DNA of 64,000 nucleotides from Eupeodes corollae (taxonomy: Eukaryota; Arthropoda; Insecta; Diptera; Syrphidae): positions 20,533,946-20,597,945 of the forward strand of contig NC_079148.1 in NCBI RefSeq assembly GCF_945859685.1, given 5' to 3'. Every line of letters starts with the position of its first letter. The stretch's first letter is position 1. Below, piece by piece: positions 12,936 through 24,119 of this stretch. Both the position numbers and the translations under genes were made by a program. The notes below the pieces were generated by a model. The model saw nothing but the letters and a program-made list of their open reading frames with translations. It did no database searches and had not been told where the DNA came from.

Positions 12936-13009
12936 AAATGAAATTAATTTTTGTATCTATTCGTAAATGATACTATAAAAAACTCTGGTCTGAGGATAAT
13001 GGTACAGAT

Positions 13010-13965
13010 TAAGACCATTTTCATTTTGAACGTTAATATTCCTCCAAAAGTCTTGAGTCTGTTTATAGCGAACTCTCCTTGGCATTAGACTTTTTTATCA
13101 TTTTGTCCTGCTCTGACATACACACTTTGATTAGACAATTAGAACTATCTTTTGTCGATAAAATCCTTCTTAAAACGAACTTGTACAACAAATCTATTAA
13201 CAACAATATACTTTGCGCTCGTTAATTGTAAGCTACAGTATGGAATAACTAGTTGGGGAGGTGCATATCAAAACACACTTGATCAAATAATTACATCTCA
13301 GAAACATTATTGTCCGAATCATTTGTAAGAAATCAAGGTTGACAAGTAGTTGGCCTTTATTTCAAGATCGTCGTATCTTGCCGTTGAAACACCTTTATGC
13401 ATATAAAGTTCTTAAAGTTTACTTCATAAGAAGTGGATACAGTCAGATACTCAGAAACTCAAATACACATAGCTTAAAAATTAATAATCTATTTTTAGTT
13501 AATATTCCAATGAGTTATAGAACTCAATTCTCAATTTTTTACACTGCAACAGCACCTAAACTTTTTAATCAGTTGCGTTTTGAAACTAAAAAACTTCAAT
13601 ATCCTAATTTATTTTTAAAATCAGTAAAAATATGGCTCTTTGAAACAGTTCCATGGTCAAAAATCTGTTTTAAGTATAGCATAACTTTTTAGCTTTGTAT
13701 TAACTTTTCTTTTCAAATTTTGTTTAACTTCATTTAATAATTATTATGTTTTTAAAGTTGTTGCTATTTACATGTAACACAGTACCCCAAATATTCATTA
13801 GTTTTATGCATAATGCTTTATATTTCCTGATATGGTTTATTCGCCTCTAGTTTTCAACTATAGAATGATACCTACTATTTTTTTTCTAAATTAATATTTA
13901 TGTTTACATTATTAAAATTGTACATAGAGAATGGAATGAAAATAAACAATTAATAATAAAAAAAA
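13010..13965 (+). pseudogene. CR1/jockey-like LINE ORF2 C-terminus and 3' tail
   Basis: Reading frames on + give LQYGITSWGGAY near 13235, VRIICKKSRLTSSWPLF across a frameshift near 13310-13345, and then a clean frame 13339-13692 (LPLKHLYAYKVLKVYFIRSG...YRTQFSIFYTATAPKLFNQL). These are the post-RT C-terminal motifs of CR1/jockey-type elements. After the stop, about 270 bp of AT-rich 3' UTR end in an AATAATAAAAAAAA tail at about 13965. It is the likely 3' part of the RT relic at 10385-11330. Confidence 0.75.
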
Positions 13966-14349
13966 GATATGACTGGAAAAATAGGCAAAGTTGGTAAACT
14001 CATATTTATCTGCAACGGTTTTCATATTTTATTTTGGTAGATCACTTCGTACTTCTTAATCTTTGTTTTTAAATTTTAAATATAAAGCTTTTAATTTATA
14101 CATACATATATAGAAATATATCAACTGATTAAAAAATGATGACAAACATTTGGAAGATTCCATTAACTTTTAAGTATACGTCACAAACCTAAAAGAAATA
14201 AATAAGATTGAAAATGTGCTCCTTCAACCCATAGCAATAAAATCGTCTGCAAAATTTGTTTCATTTAAAAAAATATCGCGAAATTGGCAGACATTTAAAT
14301 ATGTATTTGTATACAGTAAAAATTGTGACCTAAAAATACTATCTGTTTA

Positions 14350-14660
14350 GCAATGGCGGATCCAGGAGGGGGCCGTAGGGGTCATGACCCCCCGTGGGAG
14401 ATAATTTGTTTGCTTTTTCGTAGGAATTCCCTTCAATTCAAAACTAATCGTATTTCGTTTATTATATTTTAAATTATTTAAGTTTTGTATTTTACTTCCT
14501 TAAACTTTGTTGCTTAAAGTACTACTCTTGACTGAAGATTGGACCATGATCATAATACGAATCGGATATTCAGTCCTATTCCAAAACCACAGCACTAATT
14601 TATCAACTTCTGACCAACTGACGATCCAGGGGGAGGGGCCATATGAGCCATAAAGCTAAA
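14350..14660. repeat. Pair of G-rich GATCCAGG blocks, one with a 14-bp palindrome
   Basis: Two strongly G-rich patches stand out from AT-rich DNA. One is at about 14355-14398 (GGCGGATCCAGGAGGGGGCC followed by the perfect palindrome GGGGTCATGACCCC at 14378-14391). The other is at about 14621-14650 (CGATCCAGGGGGAGGGGCCA). They are in the same orientation. Such blocks resemble transposon ends, but neither a partner inverted repeat nor a target duplication is evident. Confidence 0.4.
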
Positions 14661-15595
14661 GTTAAGTTGTATAAAAAAATATTTCATCTATAGATTTATT
14701 AGTAATTTAACCACATTCACCAAAAAGTGGTTTGCTGTCAAAAACAACTGAAATGTTTGTTTTCACTCAATTTAGAATTTGAAAAAACTTTAGTAATGCT
14801 TTAAATTATTTTCATAAAAATTGTTTTTAGGAAAAAGAGCAAATATTCAGGTTCTTAAGAAGAAACCTTAAATAAGAGATCATTAATTTTATATTAAGTT
14901 GAGTTTAAATTCCACTAGCCTTCAATTTTATTTTTTTTTTAATATTTTTTACACACATAAATAGTGAACATTGAAGTGATTTTCACTTGCGACTTGCCCA
15001 TACAAATTTTTTGGTTAAAACATGTAATTTTTCTAAAACTTTTTCTAAATTTTGTGTTCTTAATTTGGCTTCTTTCTACAGGAAAAATATATGTTAGTAT
15101 TGCTCCAGAACGGTACCCCTCAAAAACCTTAATTTTGTTTTAAGTTTTCTCAAGAACTAATGGACCGATTACAATAATCTTCTCTTTCTGTGCAAGCTCT
15201 TTTTGATGATCAAATTGATGATGATTTTTTATGATTAAAATTGTATTTTTGTTTGATTTTTTAAAAAAATATTAATTTTGTTTGACGAAATTTAAATGTA
15301 AAATGTACATGTATTTACAAACTCTTTATTTAGTGCTTACCAGAAATATTTTTTAGACAAAATTTAAAATGATTTGTGAAAAAAAATCTAGATTTTTTGA
15401 AAAATAAAATGGCATTCAAATTTTTGAGAAAAACTTATTTTGCAGGTACATTTTTAAATCGTAAAATATAGGAAATATTTTTAAATAGACTTTTTTTTAA
15501 GAAATTAGCAAGTTCTAGCGATCCAGTAGTGCATTTTATTTATTTCAAAATTGGTTTCTGTTGAATACAAAAGATCTTAAAAGATTTAAAAAAAA

Positions 15596-15805
15596 AAACT
15601 AAATAACTCTACTTTTAAAGTGAATTTGCTTTGAACTAATATTTAAACCAGAATTTCAATAATATAAATGTCCCAAAAACAGCAAAATATTTAGTAAAAA
15701 AAATTAAATAAATATACTTTTAAAGTGAATTTGCTTTGGATGCTCTAGAACTAATATTTAAACAGTAATTTCAATAATATAAATGTCCCAAAAACAGCAA
15801 AAGTG
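15596..15805 (+). repeat. Direct tandem duplication of about 108 bp
   Basis: The segment CTACTTTTAAAGTGAATTTG...TCAATAATATAAATGTCCC, ending CCAAAAACAGCAAAA, occurs twice in tandem (about 15601-15690 and 15714-15803). The second copy carries a short insertion, GGATGCTCTAG. Identity is high, so the duplication is fairly recent. Confidence 0.88.
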
Positions 15806-16777
15806 ATACTTTTGTTAAACTAATGGCTAATTGAAAAACAAGCTTTGAATCTCTTGAGATTTGAAGTGAAAAGAGATTCTGAAACGTGTAATTTGTGAGT
15901 GCTACACAAACGTTTCTTTCCAACTTATCTGTTTACCTTAATTTGTTTTAATTTAATTTTTTAGAGAAATTATGTAGGTACTCAAAAGCACCTATTTACT
16001 TAAATTCAAGAACCAAACATTTTTCTCTCTAAAATTTTTAAGTTTTGTTGACCCCTTTAAGATTACAATACGAGTAAGTAGACTGATGGCGATAGTAATA
16101 ATAGACTATCGAAAATAGAGTTCGAAAAACTTCGTCAGAAAAGCCCGGCATTTCTTCATATCAGATCCTCTCTCACTTTCTGGAATTTTGATTTTTTTAG
16201 CGTTCTTAGCATAAATAGAAATGGATACAAGAAATGTATATTTTATTTTTGGAAAAAAAGCTTAGTTTCTAAACAATTTCTTACATTTCTGCGTGAATTG
16301 CAGCAAAAACCCTCTAAACTATTGTGTTTTAGCTCTTAAATATGACATATTTAGAAAACTTTTGGAATTAGGGAATGCTTTCATATGTAGGGAGTCATAC
16401 ACATTAAATAGTTAGACCGTAGTTTGCTGGACGACAGTGTTCTAAAATAATTTGATAACTAAAGTTGTCATTTCAGCAATAGAAAAGTGTACCTAAAGGT
16501 TAGGTTAATATACTTGTACACATTATGTTATTTAAAATTTGTTAGCCTCCTTTACAAAACATTAAAGACTATTTTTAAGCGGAGAGTAAAACTCATCTAA
16601 GCGTGTGACACACCAAAACCAATTACAAAAATCATTATAACATGGCCATCGCCGTCTGCTAGGTTGACAACAAAACACAATGAATGTAAAAAGCCCTCAA
16701 TATAATTAATTTTGTATATTAAAAAAGGTATTTATAATTGTTTAACTAAAAACAGTTCATGATAGATTACAAATAAT

Positions 16778-17069
16778 TTAAAAATGTTCGTTAATTATAG
16801 CACTTCTATATCTGAGCGCAGTTTTGCAAAATTCGTAAAGATTGACAACATCCATTTCATTCAATAAACTTATCACTTGATCTTTCGTTAGGAAAGCTTT
16901 TCTAAATACATTCCTTATGATTTCTCTAAAAATAATGCATCTTCGCAAGAAGTGGACAATATCCTCTCTTTCTGATAGGTTGCACATATTAGACTCTGGT
17001 GGTAAGTCAGTACTGTGTGGAATGAAATTTAAATCTTTTAGTTCACTACGTTCACTAGAGTCCATACAG
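16778..17069 (-). pseudogene. LINE-1x piece a: ORF2 C-terminal Cys motif
   Basis: Minus-strand translation gives LKDLNFIPHSTDLPPESNMC, then CNLSEREDIVHFLRRCIIFR, then RKAFLTKDQVISLLNEMDV, ending at 16778. The C-x-x-...-E-x-x-x-H-F-x-x-x-C pattern is the C-terminal motif of many insect LINE polymerases. This is the 3'-most piece of one minus-strand LINE (called LINE-1x here) whose other pieces lie at 17610-18716, 19637-20484 and 21276-21550. Confidence 0.78.
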
Positions 17070-17603
17070 TGGCATAAAAAAGGAACAGACCCCCCGAAGA
17101 AGTTCAAAGTCACTCCGTCTGCCGGGAAGCTCATGGCCACAGTTTTTTGGGACTCAAAGGGAATCTTACTCATTGAGTACAAAAAAAAAGGTGAAACCAT
17201 CAACGCCAAATCCTACGCTTCCACTTTGCATAATTTGCGAGAGGAAATTAAAAAGAAAAGACGGGGTAAACTCGCAGCGGGTGTGTTGCTTCTTCATGAC
17301 AACGATCCTGTTCACACGGCGCGAGTTTCCAAGTCTGCTGTGCGAGATTGTGGTTTTGAAGAAATTCAACATCCGCCCTATAGTCCAGACCTTGCCCCTA
17401 TTGATTACTTCCTCTTTCCGTATTTGAAAAAATGTCTTCGTGGAAAAAGATTTTCGGATGATGAAGAACTCAAGTCGGCAATAAATGGGTATTTTGCAGG
17501 GAAAGAGGAAACTTATTTTTTTGAGGGTTTAAAAAAGCTTATCTCAAGATGTAACAAATCATTGATGTTAGGGGAGATTATATTGAAAATAAAAACAATT
17601 TAA
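17070..17603 (+). pseudogene. 5'-truncated DD34D mariner transposase fragment
   Basis: From WHKKGTDPPKKFKV at 17070 the + frame reads as the C-terminal half of a mariner transposase. It includes KLMATVFWDSKGILLIEY, LLLHDNDPVHTARV (catalytic D), and HPPYSPDLAPIDYFLF (catalytic D, 34 residues later), and stops at 17601-17603. The N-terminal DNA-binding half and the first catalytic D are missing. The upstream part of the long + frame (16917-17069) is only the antisense of the LINE-1x piece. It interrupts LINE-1x and is therefore younger than that LINE. Confidence 0.88.
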
Positions 17604-17609
17604 ATTGAA

Positions 17610-18716
17610 TTCGCATTTTCCTTCTTATCGATACCGAGAATATATTGAACGCCCCTCGTATTTCGACCATCACAGAAATCACACGGACATTATTGGAATC
17701 CTTAAAATAGTTGTTCTCTGCTAGGTTGTGATTTAATCTGCTGTAAGTTGTTCTGTACAAGGAAAGAGACGCATCAGCAATATATTCAGCTCTAAATTTC
17801 TCGTCAACCTTTACAATGACTTCATGCAAAATGTTTTTAGCGGTTGTTAAATTCTCGATGGGTAAATTAAGATTAATTTGACATTCCTTAGCAAAATCTT
17901 GCCACTCCCGATACCAACTACTTTGATCTTATATGGCTTTTATGGCCACTTTTTTCACGACCCGTGAATCATTCATTTTAAAAACGTTAAGCAAGAAGTC
18001 CGCTTGCAACTTCAATGTTTTTATAAACAAAGGAGAGAGACCCGTTTCCAGCATTATTACGTAGTTTGGCGTTTTTTTCGGCAAATGAAATATTCTTTGT
18101 GTAAAGTGCGTTAGAAGTTTTCAACCGAATTGTCTTTTTTACATCCCCATTCCTGCGATCCATATAAAAATATGCTCTCAGCTACTGCTTCAAATTCTTT
18201 AAACTTGCTACTATGTGCTATAAACTTATTCATGAAGCATTGTTTCCAGGTCATATTAATAGCAGTTTTCGCCTTAATTAGTTTCTCTTTGAAGTGTTTA
18301 TCCATATTAAAATTATTTGTAACAGTAATGCCAAAGTATTTGTATTCTCGCCTACATTCAATATTTTCAAGATTATTGCTCCATTTTTCATTTGATGCAT
18401 TACGTCTACCACCACTTTTAATAACTATTAAATTCCATAGGTGACAATACTGGTAAGCCCTGTTAATCATGAGCTGCAGAGTTTCCAGTGATTCCTGTAA
18501 ACAAGCTAGGGCTTAATGTACAACCTTGTCTCACTCCCGATGAGGTTTCAAACCAGTCTGAGAATTCTTCACCTGTCCATACAGCTGCCCTTGTTCCGCT
18601 CAAGAACGCGTTCAAACTTCAATGAAATCCCAAGAAAAGTCTTGGGATTTCATTGAAGTTCATTGTAAAGACAGCTTATAGAAAAGTGCAACTCTATCGA
18701 TTGTATCAAAAGCTGC
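17610..18716 (-). pseudogene. LINE-1x piece b: RT motifs A-B and thumb region
   Basis: Minus-strand reading. Near 18716-18650 the motif-A sequence KAAFDTIDRVALFYKLSLQ appears. Near 18600-18500 comes AAVWTGEEFSDWFETSSGVR and GVRQGCTLSPSLF (motif B). The catalytic YADD block is missing, apparently deleted near 18490. From 18470 downward the post-RT region reads SNNLENIECRREYKYFGITV and then KHFKEKLIKAKTAINMTWKQ. The frame is broken by stops and by a perfect hairpin duplication at 18615-18660. Confidence 0.78.
18615..18660. repeat. Perfect 21-bp inverted repeat with 4-base loop
   Basis: The arms begin AACTTCAATGAAATCCC and end GGGATTTCATTGAAGTT. They are exact reverse complements over 21 bp around an AAAG loop. 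It lies inside the LINE RT coding region, where only one arm is expected, so the second arm is an added snap-back copy that breaks the frame. Confidence 0.92.
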
Positions 18717-19636
18717 TTTTTCCTTAGGTTAGGTTAGGTTATAGTGGCTGTCCAAGATGAAAACGGACACACTTAGGCCAGTTTAATGGCCCATTGTGAT
18801 ACCACATAAATCTTGAGGCTTCTTCCTAAGCTCAATGGAACCAGCTTGAGTCCATTACGAAACGTGAGAGGCTGATTATACCGATATGATTTAGATCGTT
18901 TAGGTCGTTAAAGAAGAATTCTCCTAGGTAATACTTGCGTTTTCAAGCTAGAGCAGGGCATGTTCAGAGAAGATGAAGAACCGTTTCTTCCTCTTTCTCG
19001 TCCATACAGCTTCTGCAAAAGTCATTTGAGAATACGCCTAGTCTCGTGGCGTACTTTCCTATTAGACGGTGTCCGGTTATGACACCTATTATAGAGCTTA
19101 TATGCGATCTGCTTAGAGAGAACAAGCACCTTGAACGTTTTAAATCCAGTGTTGGCCAGATGTTCTTTGTGGCTTGACATGTGGTGATGTTGTTCACCCT
19201 GGTGCCTGCCCTCCTCACAACGTCTTGCATTAGCAACAGTTTACAAGTAGCGATTGGTATGCCAGTACTTGCCAAACATGGTAGGATGGGCTGTACTGTA
19301 CCGTTCCTGGCGAGTTCATCTGCCTTGCAGTTACCTGGAATGTCTCTATGGCCCGGCACCCAGCAAAGGTGAATATTAAACTGTTGCGCCATTTCCATTA
19401 GAGATGATCGACAGTTATGGACTGTTATAGAGTTTGTAGAGACAGAGTCCAGAGATTTGATAGCGGCCTGGCTGTCAAAGAAAATACGGATATCAGATGT
19501 TGATATCGCGTTCTCTTTGAGCCAAGACAAGACTTCTTTAATCGCCAAAAGTTCCGCCTGGAACACGCTACAATGATTGGGAAGGCGGAATGAGAGACTT
19601 AATTTCAGTCGTGCTATTTCCTTTGATTCAAGCAAT
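18717..19636 (-). pseudogene. LINE-2x: 5'-truncated RNase H LINE inserted in LINE-1x
   Basis: A 223-codon minus frame (18964-19635) encodes the RNase H domain of an I/LOA-type LINE. Its motifs are SVFQAELLAIKEVLSWL, IFFDSQAAIKSLDS, CWVPGHRDIPGNCKADELAR and GVITGHRLIGKYATRLG, followed by the Cys motif CRSCMDEKEEETVLHLL. Downstream 3' UTR runs to 18717 and ends in a (CCTAA)3 tail. It was 5' truncated on insertion. A TTTCCTT is present at both junctions and may be a short target duplication. Removing it brings the LINE-1x RT blocks (LAENCLNQRK and KAAFDTID) next to one another. Confidence 0.85.
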
Positions 19637-20484
19637 TCTCTGCCAAACTCCTGAATATAAAAACATTATCTATTGCGGAATATCCTGGTCTAAATCCAGC
19701 CTGGAACTCCCTTAACAAGTTTCCGGTCTCAATCCAGCTAACAAGACGCTTATGCATCATCGTTGTAAATATCTTGTAAGATGCATTTAAAAAGGAAATC
19801 CCTCTGTAGTTAGCTGCATCCAACAACGATCCTTTTTTGTGGATTGGATATAATAGCATCTCAAATTCATCTTGCGACATGCTTTGAGCATGTCAGTCCC
19901 ATATTTAAAAAATTCCACTGGAATACCATTCGATTCGGCTGCTTTTCCATCTTTAAGCGTTTCTACCAACTCGCTATATGTAAATGCACAGTCCAGAGAG
20001 TCGACTACGAATCCAGATGCTGCTAATTGCCACTTTGTCGGCGTTATTACAGGAGTTAAAAGATCCTTGAAATGAGAAAACATTACATTTGAAGACAGTT
20101 TTGTGGGTATAGTAAAACGTTTAACATTCAGCTCCCAAGCCAGTTTCCAAAAATCAACGGAGCTCTAACAAGATGTTAATCGGTCTACTTGCTTTTCAGC
20201 GTATAACATTTTTTTAAGTCTTAAAATGTTCTTTAAACTTCTTATTGGCCTCTATATAAAAACCCCTAAATAATCCTTGGGTGAAATTCTCGACCACGCA
20301 AAATGATGTTTTACGAGCTTTTAGACATTCATAATCAAACCAGGGTTCTTTTTTTGTATTTTATTTCTTTTGGTTGACTCCTTCTTGTGGGTATGAGGCT
20401 TTCACAATCCGTTTCAAGAGGGAAAAGTTCCCGATTTAAAGTGATTGGAGTTGCAAGTCTAGAGATCGTCGATACTGCTGAGCC
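19637..20484 (-). pseudogene. LINE-1x piece c: EN-RT linker and RT N-terminus
   Basis: Minus-strand reading gives KEPWFDYECLKARKTSF near 20370, a linker with stops, and FSHFKDLLTPVITPTK. Next come AFTYSELVETLKDGKAAESN and GIPVEFFKYG near 19990-19890, where RT begins. YPIHKKGSLLDAANYRGISF and then EFQAGFRPGYSAIDNVF follow to 19637. Two frameshifts and stops are visible. The piece continues across the MITE at 20488-21272. Confidence 0.82.
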
Positions 20485-20487
20485 TTA

Positions 20488-21272
20488 CAGCCCTATTATG
20501 GCTATCAACTATCAATTATTTGATAACTGATAACTTCTATCAATTTATTGATAATTTGGTACTATGAATATTAAATGATAATGTTTTACCCATTGTGAAT
20601 ACTAATCAATATAAGATCGTGAATAGGTTTTGTTTGGTGTTTGACGTTTGTCATTTGTGTTAAGTTCTTGTGTTTTGGTAAAACATTTCGTTTTAAAATG
20701 TTTGTTGTCAATACAAAAAATACCAAACAATTTATAAGCTGTATATAAATAAGAACTGTTTACGGGCTGCGATAATTTGATACATTAGGCATGTTCCACA
20801 AACTGAACGCTCAATATCAGTTAAACGGAGGAAGTACAATTTGGTGGACAACATTCGGCTTGTTATAAATCTGACACAAGTTTGAAAATGAAAACAAATT
20901 TATAATTTGTCCAGTGGGTTTAAAGCATCTCGTAATACTGTTTATTTTAGCTTGCACGATAAGCCTTCGTTCCTCAGTACAATTTCCTTCAAACAACAAT
21001 TCTAGTGGAGGCATTTCATTCTTCAATTTCTATATTCAATAAAAACTACAAAAAAAAAATGTTTAAATCGTATTTAAATTACAATTTTTTAATATTTACG
21101 AATATTTGATACATTTTTCAACGAAAATTTTGTAGCTGATAGAATATTTGATGGGTATCAATATGTTTGATGGCCGTAATACCGAGTTTATCAATAAGCT
21201 ATTCACAAAAGATCTTTTAATTCACTATTTATCAAAAATATTGATAGATATTTGATAACCAATATAGGGCTG
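20488..21272. mobile_element. 785-bp MITE-like DNA element, TTA target duplication
   Basis: The left end CAGCCCTATTATGGCTATCA and the right end, read in reverse as CAGCCCTATATTGGTTATCA, form an imperfect inverted repeat. Both ends are rich in TATCAA/TTGATA. The element is flanked by TTA at 20485-20487 and 21273-21275. Removing the element plus one TTA restores a continuous LINE-1x frame across the site (KWKEAKAQQYRRSL on minus), which proves the borders. A 69-codon minus frame at 20817-21026 has no recognisable match. TTA duplications fit PIF/Harbinger-type elements, but no transposase is seen. Confidence 0.85.
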
Positions 21273-21275
21273 TTA

Positions 21276-21550
21276 GCCTCTTTCCATTTCAGCTTGGGCA
21301 GGAGCCGCATAAAGGTTATTTCCTCATCATGTTTAGTTTGAAGTTGTATTGTCACAACAACAGGAAGGAATACAACAACTTTTATATTTTGTATTCTGAT
21401 ACGTATAAGATCTAAGCCACTTTCGATGGTAACTGGAAAATAAGAATTTAATTTGTTTCAAAAGTTATCAACGCGATTATTTAACTTTAAAACTAACTCT
21501 TGGTTTAAATATAACAGCTTCGTCAACCTGATAATTACCAAAATAAGAGT
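21276..21550 (-). pseudogene. LINE-1x piece d: endonuclease end / linker
   Basis: Minus reading includes FPVTIESGLDLIRIQNIKVV and VTIQLQT near 21450-21340, then MRLLPKLKWKEA near 21300, which joins in frame with piece c once the MITE is removed. The frame is broken. The upstream endonuclease core is not recognisable beyond about 21550. Confidence 0.6.
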
Positions 21551-21649
21551 AAAGCCCTACACCGTGTTTTTCTTAGAGGTATAGAACTTTAAATTGGCAT
21601 CACTATTTTAATTGGCGGCCATTTTTCTAGCTGTCAAGTGATTTATGTT

Positions 21650-22011
21650 CGTTCATTTTACCATTTTAAGATAAACATTTATTTTGAAAATCATAGATAT
21701 TTTATTCATGGATCCGTATGGAATAATTGTATGTTGACCAAAATATTGCAGTCAATAGTGACAGTTATAGGGACAGGATTACTGAATTTTTCGTTCACCA
21801 ATCAAACAACAATGATGTGCAGGAGCTGTGCCTTCAACAAGACTCCGCAACATGTCAGATAGATTGTACCACAATTGATTTATTCAAGGAAATGTTTGGT
21901 AACCGTAATTGGCCTCCAAGATTATACAATTCATCCTCGTTTAACTATTTTCTATGTTCTAAATATATGTACATTTTCAGATCAGATTCTTTATTTTTAA
22001 ATTCAAATTAA
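21650..22011 (+). pseudogene. Degenerate DD41D-like mariner transposase relic
   Basis: The + frame has SDSYRDRITEFFVHQSNNND, then ELCLQQDSATCQIDCTTIDL, then NWPPRLYNSSSFNYFL. These correspond to the 'RYR.MI..FF.P', 'FQQDGATCH' and 'NWPPRSCDLTPLDYFLW' blocks of the DD41D transposase intact at 26713-27788. The final catalytic D is replaced by N. No terminal repeats were found. Confidence 0.7.
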
Positions 22012-22685
22012 TAAAACAATAATTTACAAAGATTTCACTAACTGGAGAGCCTAATCAGTTTTTTTCATACGAGTCTATTTCCTCTTTTTTTGTGAATATT
22101 TGAAATATATTATTTTCTATACTTTATAATCAATGATGTCAGTTTTTAAGCATCAAAGAGCTTTTGATTTTAAATTGCAACGCTTTTAGTAGTACACATT
22201 AATGAGAAAAACAGAACTCCTAAAAGTATGTTTGAGTAAAATAAAAAAATTGACCAAACTGTTTGTTGGACACAAAGTGACAGAAATGCAGACATATTTA
22301 TATTGATATATTTTTTAAATATTTAACTGCAAGAACTGGAAATTAAACTTTGAAGTTTATAAAATAACCGAAATGTTACACATACGCCTAAGTGACCACG
22401 AACAAATTTCAAAAAAAAACACATTTAAAAACGAAAACTAAACCTAAAAGATCAACATGATTATTTATCATGCACGTAATGAATACACATTTTAAATGTA
22501 CAATGTACAGTGAGTGGCATTAATATTCGTTTTATTTATTTTTTTCCAAAAAAAACACTTTACTTTTCACTTTAAAAAAAGTTAAAAACTAGTTTTTCCT
22601 TAAAATATTTTGTATTTAATAATTTCAATATACATGTATACATTTTTTTATTAAAATATCAAATTAACAAAAAAAAAAACAAAAA

Positions 22686-24020
22686 AGAGGCTGGGATGTG
22701 ACCCACACTGATAACTTCCCATCCCGTCTGTCCATTTGTCTTGCTTAAAAGTTTGTCTATATGTACTCGTATCAATTTTTACCAAATTTGCGTACTATTT
22801 TTTGTAGATTTCATTTTTTTATAAAAAAACGGATTGTTGGATTTTTATATAAGAATTACTGAATATCGAGAACAATATTTTCTGTGAAATAAAATAAGTC
22901 TGGAGCCAATATTTTTAATTTTTGAAAAGCTATTTGAGTCGAAAGTCAATTTTTACCAACTTTTGTTAAATTTTTTTTAGGTTTTTATTTTTTGTAAAAA
23001 AACTATCAATTCGATTTTTCTCAAACTTAGTCCTAGTGTTGAAAACAATATTTCTTAAAAGTAAAAATTAATAAGAAGCTATTATCTCAAATTTTTGAAA
23101 AGATATTTGAGTCGAAAATCATTTTTTACCAACTTTTGTTAATTTTTTTGCGGTTTTTAATTTTTTGTAAAAAAAGCTGTCAATTAGATTTTTTTCAAAA
23201 TGTTATTGAATGTTGACAACAATATTTTTTGAAAGATAAAAGTAAATTAAAGCCAATATCTCAAAGTTTTGAAAAGATATTTCATTCGAAAATCAATTTT
23301 TACCAACTTTTTATTAATTTTTTTTTTAGGTTTTTATTCGATTTTTCTCAACATTTTTCAGAATGTTAAAAACAATATTTCTTATAAGATAAAATAAGAT
23401 TGAACCAAAAATTTCAAGTTTTTGAAGAGATATTTGAATCGATATTCAATTTTTACCAATTTTGAGTAATGATTTTTATTTTTTATAAAAAAAAAAACTA
23501 TCAATTCAATTTTTCTCAAAATATTATCAGATGTCAAAAACATTATTCTTCGTTGCACAAAATTGTTTTGGAGATGAAATCATATTTTAGTCTTAAAATT
23601 TTGGAGGTGACAATTTTTATTTTCAGTTTTTTTTATTTAAAAAAATTTAATTTAAGTCTCTAGCGTTTTTGGTTCGTAAGATATTTAGGGTTAACCTCAA
23701 TTTTCACCTTTCTTTCAAACTGCTATGGTAAAAAAACCACCCACGCAATTTCTTGAGAGCCCTTTCTGAATCTTTCTGCCTTATTATCTGTGCAAAAAAA
23801 TTTATTTGAAATCGATATCTCTTCTGGTTCCTGAGCTATGGACGACGAAAAAAAAAAACGTCGTGAACGTACGGACGTAGGAACGTACGTACACACGCAC
23901 GCGCATACATCTTTTTAAAAACCTTTTATTTCGTCTCTAGGGACCTTAAAACGTCTAGAAATGTCAAAATTTTCAATTTGACAAATCGGACCCATCACAA
24001 TAACTTTCTATGGGAAGTTA
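22686..24020 (+). repeat. TRE copy A: about 174-bp tandem units with structured ends
   Basis: Most complete forward copy. The left end is GAGGCTGGGATGTGACCCAC, then ACTGATAACTTCCCATCCCG. About five internal units follow, marked by CAATTTTTACCAA at 22773, 22947, 23120, 23294 and 23447, which gives spacings of 174, 173, 174 and 153. After an AATATT/GGTTAACC region, a conserved right block holds CTGAGCTATGGACGACG, ACGTACGTACACACGCACG and CTCTAGGGACCTTAAAACG. The end is AATAACTTTCTATGGGAAGTTA. The left-end 11-mer TAACTTCCCAT (22712-22722) recurs inverted at the right tip (24010-24020). Such sub-terminal inverted repeats, a 3' palindrome and central tandem units resemble Helentron-associated (DINE-1/HINE-like) elements, but the assignment is inference. 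It has no coding capacity. Confidence 0.85.
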
Positions 24021-24119
24021 ATAAAGATTACGACAACTCAAAAAATACCACTTTCGATTCGGTTCTTTGTACATACTTACATGTGTTAACTTTTTAATTC
24101 ATCTTTCTTACCATTGATT

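Larger units (their letters stand above)
13966..16777. other. AT-rich region without recognised gene
   Basis: No gene can be supported. Two local repeats in this stretch are listed separately, at 14350-14660 and 15596-15805. Confidence 0.45.

Noticed and set aside
16917..17069. N-terminal part of the 228-codon + frame as transposase sequence.
   Set aside because: This part is antisense to the LINE-1x C-terminus; mariner similarity starts only at 17070.
18722..18740. TTAGG-TTAGG-TTAGG looked like the insect telomere repeat.
   Set aside because: Only three units, and they form the 3' tail of the inserted RNase H LINE (LINE-2x); flies generally lack this telomere repeat.
22686..24020. Regularly spaced repeats suggesting a CRISPR-like array.
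   Set aside because: The units are about 174 bp, contiguous and diverged, in a eukaryotic genome; there are no spacers.
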